A stretch of DNA of 64,000 nucleotides from Saxidomus purpurata (taxonomy: Eukaryota > Mollusca > Bivalvia > Venerida > Veneridae): contig JAFMSR010000014.1 of the NCBI GenBank assembly GCA_022818135.1, positions 40,524,291 through 40,588,290 of the forward strand. Direction: 5' to 3'. A program made the translations under genes and the position numbers. Shown piece by piece: positions 36,545 through 48,100 of the stretch (position 1 is the stretch's first letter; every line of letters begins with the position of its first letter). The notes beneath the pieces were generated by a model. The model was given only the letters and a program-made list of their open reading frames with translations. It searched no databases and had not been told where the DNA came from.

Positions 36545-36589
36545 AGTCTACAGAGAGCGGAGCTCACCCGAGGAGTTTGGTATGTAGCC

Positions 36590-36815
36590 CGGGACTTGTT
36601 CCTTTAATTGTTCGTTTTGTCCTCGTGTGTTTGCTTTGTATGCTAGTGTGTGTTGGTAGTGTATATGTGTGTGTGTACATGATTGTGTGTGTGTGTCGTG
36701 TGTGTGTGCGTGTGTGTGTTGGTGGTGTGCACTTCTGGGTGCTGTGGGGCTCGTTTTGGGGAGGCTGCGTTTTTGGTACGTGGCATTCCCTGTTTGATAT
36801 TATTTTTGTTTTTTT
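36590..36815 (-). mobile_element. (AC)n-bearing module, copy 2 (inverted)
   Basis: Reverse complement of 32811-33065 from TGTTCCTTTAATTG to CCCTGTTTGATATTAT, with (GT)n in the middle. It lies about 45 bp outside the 5' LTR of the gypsy-type element, so it is not part of that element as bounded by its target duplication. Confidence 0.7.
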
Positions 36816-37225
36816 TTGGATCTAGGTAAATATAAAACAAGAATTTTAATGGCCGAGAAAAAAATCTGTAAATAAAAAAAAATAGACAAAGTCTGTGTGA
36901 GAGGTTGTTGTCTTACAGTTTTATGTACGTTATTTTTAGATCGTGTGTAGAGCACAGTAAAAACAGTCGGTACATTAATCTTTTTCAAGTAAGGTTCATT
37001 AGTTACTGTATGGCGATTGTCTGAAGCCAATATTCTCTTTCTGCAGGTCTGGAAGAAGTGTGCGCGATATATATCTGCTATTGTACCGCTTGCAACACAA
37101 GTGTAAAATGTCTTATTTTAGTAAACAAGAGCTGTCAATGTCTTCACATTGTCTGCCCATTTAAAAACATTGGCAGTTGATCATATCGATGTAAGATACA
37201 CGAGGACACACATTATGGACTGTGT

Positions 37226-37486
37226 TTGGTATACCTACTTCGCTGCAGGCATGCAGACTGTACATGGTATAATCTGCAGTCCTGCAGTCTATGCATGGTA
37301 AAGTCTGCAGAACTTCAGCTACAGAAGACCTGTACTTGCCTGTTTGTACCTATTTTGCTGCAGGCATGCATATTATGCAGGTATAAACTGCAGGCAAGCA
37401 TACTATGCACGGTATACACTGCAACACTAACTCAGTTGCATCTGTGCAGTTTATGCATAGTACAATGTTTGCAGTCCTGCAGTTTA
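37226..37486. repeat. CTGCAG/ATGCA-rich imperfect repeats
   Basis: Words such as CTGCAGGCATGCA, CCTGCAGT and TATGCATGGTA recur about every 40-50 bp on both strands. Frames crossing it are not genes. Confidence 0.6.
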
Positions 37487-37947
37487 CTGCCATAACATAG
37501 TCATCTCTCAAGCTCGAATCAAACCTTTCATTAATAAACAAACCCCTAGGGACATTCCATTATTTAGAAAAGCTAGATGGGATGATTTCAAACAATTTAT
37601 CAGTAACTCCAAGGTAAACACACTGAAAGATGCAGAGGTTATCCCAGTTGAAGACCTCTGGATCAGGTTTAAACTCCTAATTCAAGAAGGCATATCAAAG
37701 TTTGTGCCAATTAAAAAACTAGGAAATAAGAAAAGTCTCCCATGGATTACACAAGATATAAAAAGATTGATAAGAAAAAGGGACAAACTCTACCAAAAGG
37801 TTAAACTACACAAAGGTCAAAATCAGTACATTAGCAAATTCAGAACTGTTAAACACCTCATCCAGCAAAAAATTAAGAAAGCACATGAGACATATATTGA
37901 AAACATACTAGACATTCAACATTCAGAAAAAAAAAAAAAAAAAAAAT

Positions 37948-38028
37948 AATATCAAACAGGGAATGCCACGTACCAAAAACGCAGCCTCCCCAAAACGAAC
38001 CCCACAGCACCCAGAAGTGCACACCACC

Positions 38029-38088
<60 letters not shown>

Positions 38089-38093
38089 AACAC
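37948..38093 (+). mobile_element. (AC)n-bearing module, copy 3, inside the LINE coding region
   Basis: It follows a run of about 19 A (37927-37947) and carries ATAATATCAAACAGGGAATG through CACCCAGAAGTGCACACC and (AC)n. It splits the LINE between the linker and the RT, puts a TAA at 37947-37949 in the upstream frame, and gives the downstream frame a new ATG at 37963 with a repeated Thr-His run. Confidence 0.75.
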
Positions 38094-39840
38094 TAATAAA
38101 TTCAATACCAAGCGCCTCTACTCACTTATAAAAAATGCCAGACAAGATAATCAAGGTATTGCACCGTTAAAAGATCAGACAAATGGTAAAATCACCTCAG
38201 AAAACCTTGGTCAAGCAAATATTCTGAATAAACAATTCCAGTCTGTTTTTTCAGGTGTTTCTCCCTTGTCTCTGTCCCAGCTTTGCAGGACTTCCCTAGG
38301 AAAAAGGAAATACCCTACAATGCCCAACATTGAAATTGACCCCAACGGCGTCCTGAAATTACTCCAAAACCTAAAAGTGGATAAGGCTGCTGGCCCAGAT
38401 ATGATTAAGCCCATTGTCTTGAAGGAGCTCCGCCATGAGATCCTTGACATAGTATCACTAATCTTTAAAAGATCCCTTAATACTGGTCAACTCCCATCCG
38501 ATTGGACGAAGGCAAATGTCGCTCCACTATTCAAAAAAGGTGATACTAGTGACCCTGCTAACTACAGACCCATATCGCTAACTTGTATTCTATGTAAACT
38601 CCTAGAACACATAATTGCATCTAGCCTATCCACACATCTCTCAAAAAACAACATACTTTATGAGCTGCAACATGGGTTCCGTGAAAGACGGTCCTGTGAG
38701 ACTCAGCTCATTGAGCTAGTTGATGAAATATCCAAAAACCTTTCCTCAGGTAAACAGACCGACCTTGTCCTACTAGATTTTAGTAAAGCCTTCGACAAAG
38801 TCAACCATCTTAAATTATTACTTAAACTCCAAGAGCATGGTGTCTCCAGTCAAACTGTGTCTTGGATCCGGTCCTTTTTAATAGGTAGATCTCAGTCAGT
38901 AGTGGTTAACGGTTGCACGTCTGATCAAGTCCCTGTTACATCTGGGATCCCCCAGGGCTCTGTCCTAGGACCTCTGTTGTTCCTACTCTATATAAATGAT
39001 CTCCCTGACACGGTTACCTCCCAGGTGCGGCTTTTTGCTGATGACACTGCCGTTTACCTTGCAGTTACTTGCCTCTCTGATTGTCAAAGGTTACAAAATG
39101 ATCTCTCTAAGCTAGAAACGTGGGAAAAACTGTGGGACATGAAATTTAACCCTAGTAAATGTCAGGTCCTCCATATCACACGTAGTAGAAAACCTATCCA
39201 GTTCCCATATAAGCTTCATGGTCAAACACTCTCACCAGCTAAGGATGCAAAATACCTTGGTGTAGACATCAGCCAAGATCTCAGCTGGAATACACACATC
39301 TCAAGAATAACAACAAATGCAAACAGAACACTAGGCTTTCTCAAACGTAACATTAAAACAAAACATGAAAATATCAAATCACTCTCTTACAAAACATTAG
39401 TCAGACCACAACTAGAGTATGCATCATCTGTATGGTCACCACACACCCAGGTTAATATTCACAAGCTGGAGATGGTCCAGCGACGCACAATCAGATGGGT
39501 AAAAAATGATTATTCCAGAGATACCAGTGTGACAGACCTGCAGAACACCCTTGGATGGAGCACCCTTGAGAACAGGCGTCAAGCCTCCAAATTGGTTATG
39601 TTTTACAAAATATACTACAATCTTGTAGCAATCTCCCTGCCCAGTTACCTAGAAGTCCCAAACAGGTTAACAAGACATATGCACCCCCTTAGTCTCCGCC
39701 AAACCCATGCAAATTCGGACTTCTTTAAGTACTCTTTTTTCCCCCATACCACAGTCCTGTGGAACAGATTACCCACACATATTGCGATCCTGCCTGATCT
39801 TGAATCATTCAAGCAGGCAGTGGCCCAAATCAATTATTAG
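38094..39840 (+). pseudogene. LINE reverse transcriptase, separated from its 5' part
   Basis: The open frame runs without a stop from the inserted module to 39840 and covers RT motifs from NARQDNQGIAPL to the thumb and C-terminal RQASKLVMFYK region. FADD is the catalytic YxDD-type motif. The N-terminal portion in the ATG-initiated frame comes from module copy 3. The element lacks its endonuclease. Confidence 0.75.
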
Positions 39841-40026
39841 TCATACAACAGTTGTTTTTAACCCTTTTACTCTTTTACTATTTTAACAGTTTTAACCGTC
39901 TTGTTTCTCTTGACTGTAGGAGCTATCTTGCAGTAGTTTTATCTTTTATTAACACCCGGCGTGCACCCTGCCCATAATACTCGTGAGAGGTGTGAGGCAG
40001 TATAACAAGATAGATAGATAGATAGA

Positions 40027-41340
40027 CAGTTTTTGTTTTTCTGGTTTATTTCCTTAGCTCATAACCTTTAGAAGTAAATGCTGTCATGGAACCAGAGTAG
40101 CTGAGAGACTTCATCAACTGCACAATTGTATACTACATAATGATGCAGTGTATTATCTGCTCAATGTGACCAGCGGATGAGCTGTTCTAATCTGCTCAAC
40201 GTGACCCGCGGAAGAGCTGTTCTATAACTGTTTGATATGTATAATCAATATTAACGATAAAAGATAATTATAAGATTATTTTTTTCCGCCTGCAAAACAA
40301 CAACGATATAACATGAACTCTTGATGAGCTTTTAAACTGACTTCATGTTATATGAAATTAGCAAGTACCTATCTTCTTTGCATATCGGATCGGTATAATC
40401 AATGTTCTGATTAATGGTATTAACGGTATAAAAGCATATGCATATAATACAAGATAATATAAAATTGAAGTAATTATAGCCTGCAAGACGACAAAGATAA
40501 AACATAAACTTTTGCTGAGCTTTTGAACCGACTATATGAAATTAACAAGTACCTATCTTTCTTGTATATCTGATCGGCATTCTACCTACCTGCCTGCCTG
40601 TCTGTCTATCTACACCTACCTACCTACCGCGGTTCAGATCAAAATAATCAATAAACATCCATCCATCTATCATTGCATAATATTGAGCATGCGGTTCAGA
40701 TCGAAATATCCGAGGGTAATAGTTTTGGCGGGAACGAGGCTCTGTCGAGTTCCTGCAAAATAGGTACCCCGAGTTGACGGATATTTTCATCTGAACCAAA
40801 TGTATCATGATAGAAAAGTTTTCTTGCATACCGTCATTTACTATAAAGTAGATTTATAAATGCAAACTTACCGAAATGATAAGCCGAGTTCCCGCAAAAC
40901 AGTTATCTTGGGTGACGGATATTTCCATCTGAACCGAATATCTCGCAGTAGAATCCTGTTCTTGCATACTGTCTTGCCATTTAAAATAGATATTTAAATG
41001 CAAACTTATCGAAATGATGCATTTAATTTTAAAAAAAAGGTTATACAGATGCTGTGTTTGAGAAAGTGACGTCACAATGTTTATAAAGTTGCGTCATATG
41101 TAATTCACAAGAGTCATATTACATCGTGGTGTTAGATGAGATTTTCAAGCACTTGTAAAAACGGCAGATATTTCGAACTGTATATCATTACTTGTGTATG
41201 GGCCGGAGGCCTAATTATACAATAAACTATTGAATTTAATTTAATTGGTATGCAAGAAAAATCGGTCCCTCCTGTGAAAGACATTATTAATCCGTCACCC
41301 CAGGTAACTGTTTTGCCGGAACTAAGCAGGGCCTCGTTCT
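40027..41340. repeat. Intergenic with duplicated and inverted MITE-like pieces
   Basis: At 40691-40799 CGGTTCAGATCGAAATATCC faces GGATATTTTCATCTGAACC as an inverted pair. The part with TGACGGATATTTTCATCTG and CTTGCATACYGTC is repeated in tandem at about 40751-40881 and 40890-41018, and an inverted copy lies at 41248-41340. A CTAC/CTGC tetranucleotide tract is at 40580-40627. Two copies of CAACGTGACC/AATGTGACCAGCGG occur near 40165-40210. No gene seen. Confidence 0.55.
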
Positions 41341-41344
41341 TAAC

Positions 41345-41675
41345 TATTAGTCTTGTAGGTATTTTAATCTTTTATCTATCCTAGTTTGCACTTAAATGTT
41401 CTATTTTTAACAGCTGTTCCCTGACAAATGGCCTGCTAGTAAATCGTAAACCATTGTTAGCAGTAAAACGTAGATGTAGATGAAGACAGTGCAATAGCCG
41501 GTTGGGGAAAGAGCACTTAAAGAAGTCCGAGTTGGCATGGGTTTGATGGAGGCTAAGGTTGTTCATATGCCTTGTTAACCTGTTTGGGACTTCAGGATAA
41601 CTGTACAGGGAGATTGCTACAAGATTGTAATATGTTTTGTTGAACATAACCAGTTTGAGGATTAGACGCCTGTAA
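41345..41675 (-). mobile_element. 3' fragment of the same LINE family, minus strand
   Basis: The minus strand encodes LKLVMFNKTYYNLVAISLY, EVPNRLTRHM and LHQTHANSDFFK, matching the C-terminus of the LINE ending at 39840 with substitutions. It is truncated and frame-disrupted. Confidence 0.75.
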
Positions 41676-42124
41676 AGGGTGCAAAAATAGTTTATAAAAT
41701 GCAGGCAGTAAGGAAACTTAAAGTAACACATTTAATGCACAAATATTTGTACTGAAAAGTCTGTGCCTAAGCTGCCTAAAACTGATCTAAAACGAAAAAA
41801 TAAACTAAAAGCTGACTTGTACTACATATTACTTGTAGGCTATATCATGTATATCAGCATTACTCTATAACCAGACCGTTCCTGTGTATATATAGGTCCA
41901 TGGTTACGGTATTTAAAGCCTTATGATGTTTTGATAAGAGATCACTTAAAATGATGCATAAGACGACTGAACTGTTTCCTCAAATCATATTCGACTGCTA
42001 TTAAAAATAAAATGTCACTGAGAATCAGAATGCCTTGAACGTACACGGGGTCAATCTTCGATTGATACGTGGGAAAAACAATAGCAGTATCTGACCTACG
42101 CCTAGGCTAACAACAACAACAATC

Positions 42125-45100
42125 ATGGCTGCGCCCATGGATTTCAACGTGGAAATAAAAACAACAGACGCTAAGAAGGTAAACAGGGCCTGGAGTCTAA
42201 AAAATATAGATAGACATTATATTTCATATATTGTTAAACGTTTACATTACATTTAAACAATTTAAATATATATTTCTTAGCCTCTTGTTCAATTTGTCTT
42301 ACATTTTCGCGACCGGGATCGTTTTCATTATTTTGATAGTCTTGTTTCTTCATGTTGTTTTTGTGTGTAATAACGATTCTACTGCTGTTTTTATACAAGT
42401 GAAGAATATACTGGACCCATGACTTTGTAATCTTGTGAGACAGTAGGTATTCAAATGTTGCTTTTCTCATATTCTTAAAAATAAATGCCTCTTATACTAA
42501 CAGGGCCGTGGACTCTTTGCAAAGAAACAGTTTAAAGAAGGAGATGTTATTTTATATGAGACTCCAATTGTCAGTTGCCAGTTTGCTTGGAATGACCTGT
42601 ATAAGTACAAGGCATGCGAGTTGTGTCTCCGGTCTCTAGAGACGGCTGAGGCAATGGCACAGCGGCTCACAGAGAACCCTAGTCTGATTCTACCTCAACT
42701 AGAATGCTGTGAAGTGAAACAAGATAAGATAGTGACATGTCCAGAATGTGGGGTAAGTAGACATTGATCTTTGCAAATCATTCATAATTGTTGTGCTTTG
42801 AAAAAGAAGGCAAAATGAAAAAAAATTGCTTGGATACTGAAAGTTTCAAATTCAGTAGCTCTAGGAGAGTATTTATTTTTAGAGTGGTAAAGTGGAACAA
42901 TAATACATTTGTATATGTCACTGAGTTTCCCATTGATGTATGTTAAGATGTCATATTGTTTACCAACAGTGGAAGAAAGGGTTTTAATGTAAACCTTGAA
43001 ATGCTTCAGCATTTTAAAATAGTTGATTTTGTTGATAGTGTATTTTCACAAGATTAAATTACTGCAGAACATGACTTTGTAATGTTCAAGCTTCAGCTAA
43101 AATGGTATCTGGAGGAAATGATACTAGACTGAAGTCACTATATGCAGGGAAGCTGACATAAATAGTTTATTTTATTTTCAGAGTTGTTGTTTTATATTAT
43201 AAATAATATATCGAGTCTTGAAACAATATTCCACTTAATCTTTCAAATTATGGTACCTTAACATTTTAAAAACATAAGCTCAAATCTAAATGTATATTAA
43301 CTTACTTACATTTTACCAGTACTGGCACCAAAAGAAAGGATTCTTGGGGACGCTAAATTCAGTCTTACATTCTAGGTCTACATGACAGTGTGTCCTGCCT
43401 GTTAATCGTACTGCTTTTGTTTACAGGTTATATACTGCAGTGAGGCATGCAGAGAGAAGGCTTGGAATAGTTATCATAAATGTCTGTGTCTGGGCCCAGC
43501 CCGAGAAGACCCCGAGCATCCTGTGAACAAGCTGATGGACGTGTGGCGCAATATGCACTACCCTCCCGAGACAGCTAGCATCATGCTGTTACTGAAAATG
43601 ATCGCAATGGTGAAACAGGTACCAGTATATACTTTACATTTTTCTATTAAATCACACCTGTTTTAAAGTCCCAGGAGCACTTTGAGTGTTAAAGTTACTA
43701 GCATCACTAATTTTACCAAGAAAGATGCCTTACTGGCGAAATTGACTGTTATTTGTACGAAAAACTTTCCTCACACTAATTTTTAAGTCAGACATACATA
43801 TAATAAATAGAGCACAGTACATGTATTTTTTTAAATGATATTGCAGAAAATTAGAAGGCCTTTCTTATTACTTTTTAGTGATGAAGCAATATAGATATGG
43901 TAGAAAGGCATTAGCCAGCATTGTGTTAGAGTAAATAGAATTGGTCTGTCAATCTACATGTTATTGTTGACTTGTAAATACCAGTATATCCTTTTAACAT
44001 CCATAACGTAATAAACCGTATACGCGGGTTAGATCAGGTTTGGCCTTCCATACCAGTATATGTAATTTTAATGTGCTCCTGAACTTAAAGGAGCTATCTG
44101 TTGGAGGATTCACTTAGGACCATCTGTAACTTTAAAAGATATTTGTTTAATACCTGTATTCTAATTGTGGAGTGTGTCGGGTGCAGCCACAGAACTTTCT
44201 ACATGGAAGGGAAGACTTGTATAATAGTTGTGTTTTACCAAGAAAATAGCATGTATGTTATAAAACTTACCATTGAGCACTCTTACATGTTGTGATGCAT
44301 TATTTACAGGCCCAGGATGCTGGTAACTTGCTGAGCGAGTTCAGTCAGTTTGTACAGGTTACAGTGAATGAAGAGGAACATTCTGTCCATAAATTGTTAG
44401 GAAAACAGTTTCAGGTAACATTTGTTACAATTTATAGTCTAGTCTTTCTTTAGTCACAGTGATTAGTTTTGTTTTACATATTTTATGGTACTATTAAATA
44501 AACTGTGTTGTGTTTAATGGAACTTTGTTTTGTATATGTGTTGGCATGAGTGCAGTGGTGGGGACAGTGTTTGCTTTGCAACCTTTCGATACGGCTGTCA
44601 GGTCTTTTGAGATTTGTCCTAGAGCAAGACCGGTAACTTTGGGTCTTGACAAGTTCGCCAGGGGAGAAATCGCACAGTCGGCTGTGACTATAAACAATCT
44701 AATACAACAAAAACCGGTAATGCCGCGACCATGCGGTGAGTTGGTACGTCTGTTAGCTCATAAGTGCTTGGTTACATCATGTGTGGTGTCTGGTAGGCAG
44801 ATGATATAAGTTGAGGCATCAAGCTGAAGCAAATATGTAAAAATTAAACTGTTTTGTTTCCCATTGATTTAGTTTAACTCACACAAGTCTCTTGTATTTT
44901 AGGGGCAGCTTGAACTGTTAAGGAGTATGGTAGCAGAAATATTCTATGATGACAGAGTACAACAGGTATTACAGAAATACAGTAAACTCCGTATTTAACA
45001 AACACTTTAGGACCATTTAAATTAAAATTTTGTTCCTAATATAATTATATCCGTATATTCAGAGTATCTTGAATATATATATTGTTTTCATATTAAATAA

Positions 45101-48100
45101 AGAAGGAAAACAATCCGGCCAAGAAAATTTCTTACATCTGGATTTCGCATAAACAGGGGCCATTATATACAGAGTTTACTGTACAGTCAAACCTTTCTGA
45201 ACCAAATAAAAATGCTTATAATGGATGGTTTTTCGTTAGGATCATAAAAGTCATGGCTCGATCCAGCAATCCATATCAATATAAAGTAGTGCCCCAAAAA
45301 TATTAATGGTTTAACAGTATCTTTGGATGAATTTCCAACATTTCTCTTTCTACTTTGGTTTACAGTAAATGGAATGAGTTGAGAATTATACATCATGTAA
45401 AGTTTTTCACACATACAGCTATACATGTATGTGTATTTCATTGGTTAGATATATGATACTGTTTCAGTATAGGGTAAAAAAGTATAATATAGAGACATTT
45501 ATTATAATATAGAGACATTTATAGAGTGTCATACCTTGTTAAAAGTTTGAATTGATTTTAACAATTCTTTTTATTGGTGTATTATAGTGGCTGACACCGG
45601 ATGGTTTCCGGTCTGTTTTTGCATTAATGGGAACCAATCAACAAGGTATAGGCTCTAGGTAAAGTAAGATATTTATTGTTACTGTTTTGAAATAGATAAT
45701 TTGTATAATTGAAACTATAAAGATAACAACTGTATAAACTTGAAGAATTTAATTTTGATTTACTTTTTAAAAAACTGATTGCACATTTGTAAAAGACATG
45801 TCTTAAAATATAAGTTCTATGTATCATGTAATGTTTTTTGACAAGTTCCTACAACATAGATTAATCAATCTCGAAAGTCATTTCAGATGGAATCAACCTC
45901 AAAGAGAGAGAGATAGGCAATGTTGAATTATCTGTGTCTTGCTTAAGGACACAACCGCCATGGCACGGATGAGGATCGAACCTGGGACCATCCAATCCTG
46001 AGGAAAACATGCTACCACTGCACAACGGTGGCTCAACTACTGTTTTAGTAACGATAGCTTATTAGGTATTACCGTATACCATCATAGGCTGTTTATATTT
46101 TTGCAATGAGTCATTTAATCAGTCAGTCATACCATACCATCGATCAATCTGTCCATTTTCTGCTTGTCTGTGTATAACATTTCCATGTTAAATCGTTTGC
46201 CTCAGGATCGAAGGGCCCTGGGTTTGATCCCTACCATTGCCATGTCAGTACTGTCCTTAGGCAAGACACAAATAATGACAAATTGCCTCTCCCTCTTTGA
46301 GGTTAATTCCATCTGGAATGAGTCTCGAGAGCGATTAATATAAGTTGTAAGAACTTGTTTCACAATTGAGAATAAATAAATTAGTATAAACTAAACATTT
46401 CCATGTACATTATTATTTCTTTCAATACAGTTCAATTAGTGTATGGGCAAAAAACTGTGATAATCTCAAGCTAGCTGAGCCGGAGAAAGATGAACTGGAC
46501 AGGTTTATTGATCAGCTATACGAAGACCTAGATAGAGGTATGGCGAATTTTATTTAGATCCTGTAACAACTAAATGTAGATAGCACTTGTAAGTGCTCTT
46601 GATTTGTTACTTACAGATCCATGATTTAGATTAGTCAAAATATATTTAGATTTTTTCGCAAAGAATTGCTAGTTATCCTTCAGTGTATTTTCCTCATCTA
46701 TACGAATTTATTTGGGTGAAGAATATTGATGTGCTTATGATCCAAAACTTCATCTTAGGGGCATGCTTTGCCTTTCCACCTCTGTCTGTTTGAGTGTCGT
46801 CAGTAAACCGTTTGAGTCCCACTGCAAATCTTGTCCTGTATTTGAGATAATTCAAATTGATAATTAAATACATGTACATGTAAATGAAATACTGCAGTCT
46901 CTCCAGGAAAAGGGACATATATGCAATACATGTACTTTGTTTATATCAATACTTGTACAGATAATGTCTGATTGAATTTAATTTGTAAATATGACATTAT
47001 TACAAACAATTTAATTTATTTCAGTAATCAGTATATGAAACTTTATTACATATTTTACAACTGTTTTTCAGTGTCTGCATCATTCTTGAATTGTGAAGGT
47101 GCCGGCTTATACAGGCTGCAAAGTGCATGTAAGATTTTTTATTTAGCTTTCCATGAAAGGTGTTACTTCCCTTGTTTGGCTTTTTTTAAACATTTAAAAT
47201 TTTTTGTAGTTGTATAGCAAAATTAAAGAAATTTTAATTGCATTCAAAAACTAAGGAGAACATTACAAATAGAGGGAATTTAGAGTCTTTCATCATTCAG
47301 TGAGTCAAGGTGCAAGGATGGGGTTATGGATCACCTTCAGTGGTAGTTCTGCTAAAAAACATATTTCAGCAATTATATGGAATATTATGTTGTGCTACAT
47401 TATGTAATATTAAAACAATGTTTTTAGCTTTTTTAAGAGATGTTTAAATTGGTTTGCAGGTAATCACAGTTGTTCACCTAATGCTGAGATAGAATTTACA
47501 AAACATAATTATACACTGTCCTTGGTTGCACTAGAAGATATAGCACCTGAACAGGTAAGATAACAATATATACATGTTATGTATATTATTTTCAAGTGAA
47601 AGCAGTGAAACTATAGCCAGCTTTTCTTGTTGGAAGTTTTAAAGAGAGTAGAAAGAATAACAGTATAATTTGCAAGTCTGTTTCTTGGAAAAAAGTGAGA
47701 AATTGTCTGTAAACTTTAAAGTTGTACCAGTATATGTAGAAGTAGATAAAAGCTGACTTTGTATTGCTTTTAAAATCATGATTTGTTAATGTAAAATTGT
47801 ATACTGTAACAGACCAGTTATTATTATAAACCACCATCTAGCTGTGTTTAAGAGACAAGTTTGTTGTTGAAGAAAAACCAGTACTAGAGTCCTATCCTTC
47901 ATAAGAAGCTGCCAACTTTCACACATAAAGAGACCTGGTCTGTAGCAGGGCTCAAACCCATGACCCTCAGTCTACGAGAGGTTACAGGAATTTAAAGTCA
48001 GTGACTCTAACCACTTGACAACAGAGGCTGACTTAAACAGATTTATAGAAACTCGTATGCATCTGGACTTACTTAATTTGACTTTAAAGGGACATACCCT

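Larger units (their letters stand above)
37487..40026 (+). mobile_element. 5'-truncated non-LTR retrotransposon (LINE), interrupted
   Basis: Coding similarity begins near 37487 with the end of an AP-type endonuclease domain (CHNIVISQARIKPF) and a linker (LPWITQDIKRLIRKRDKLYQ). It continues after an insertion (37924-38093) with reverse transcriptase to the stop at 39840. Reverse transcriptase marks are VDKAAGPDMI, ANYRPISLTC, QHGFRERRSC, LLDFSKAFD, GIPQGSVLGP, FADDTAVYL and KYLGVDIS. The 3' end is followed by a (GATA)n tail at about 40009-40026. It belongs with CR1/RTE-X/Jockey-like LINEs, but the clade cannot be fixed by eye. Most of the endonuclease is missing and the insertion shifts the frame, so it is dead. 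Confidence 0.8.
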
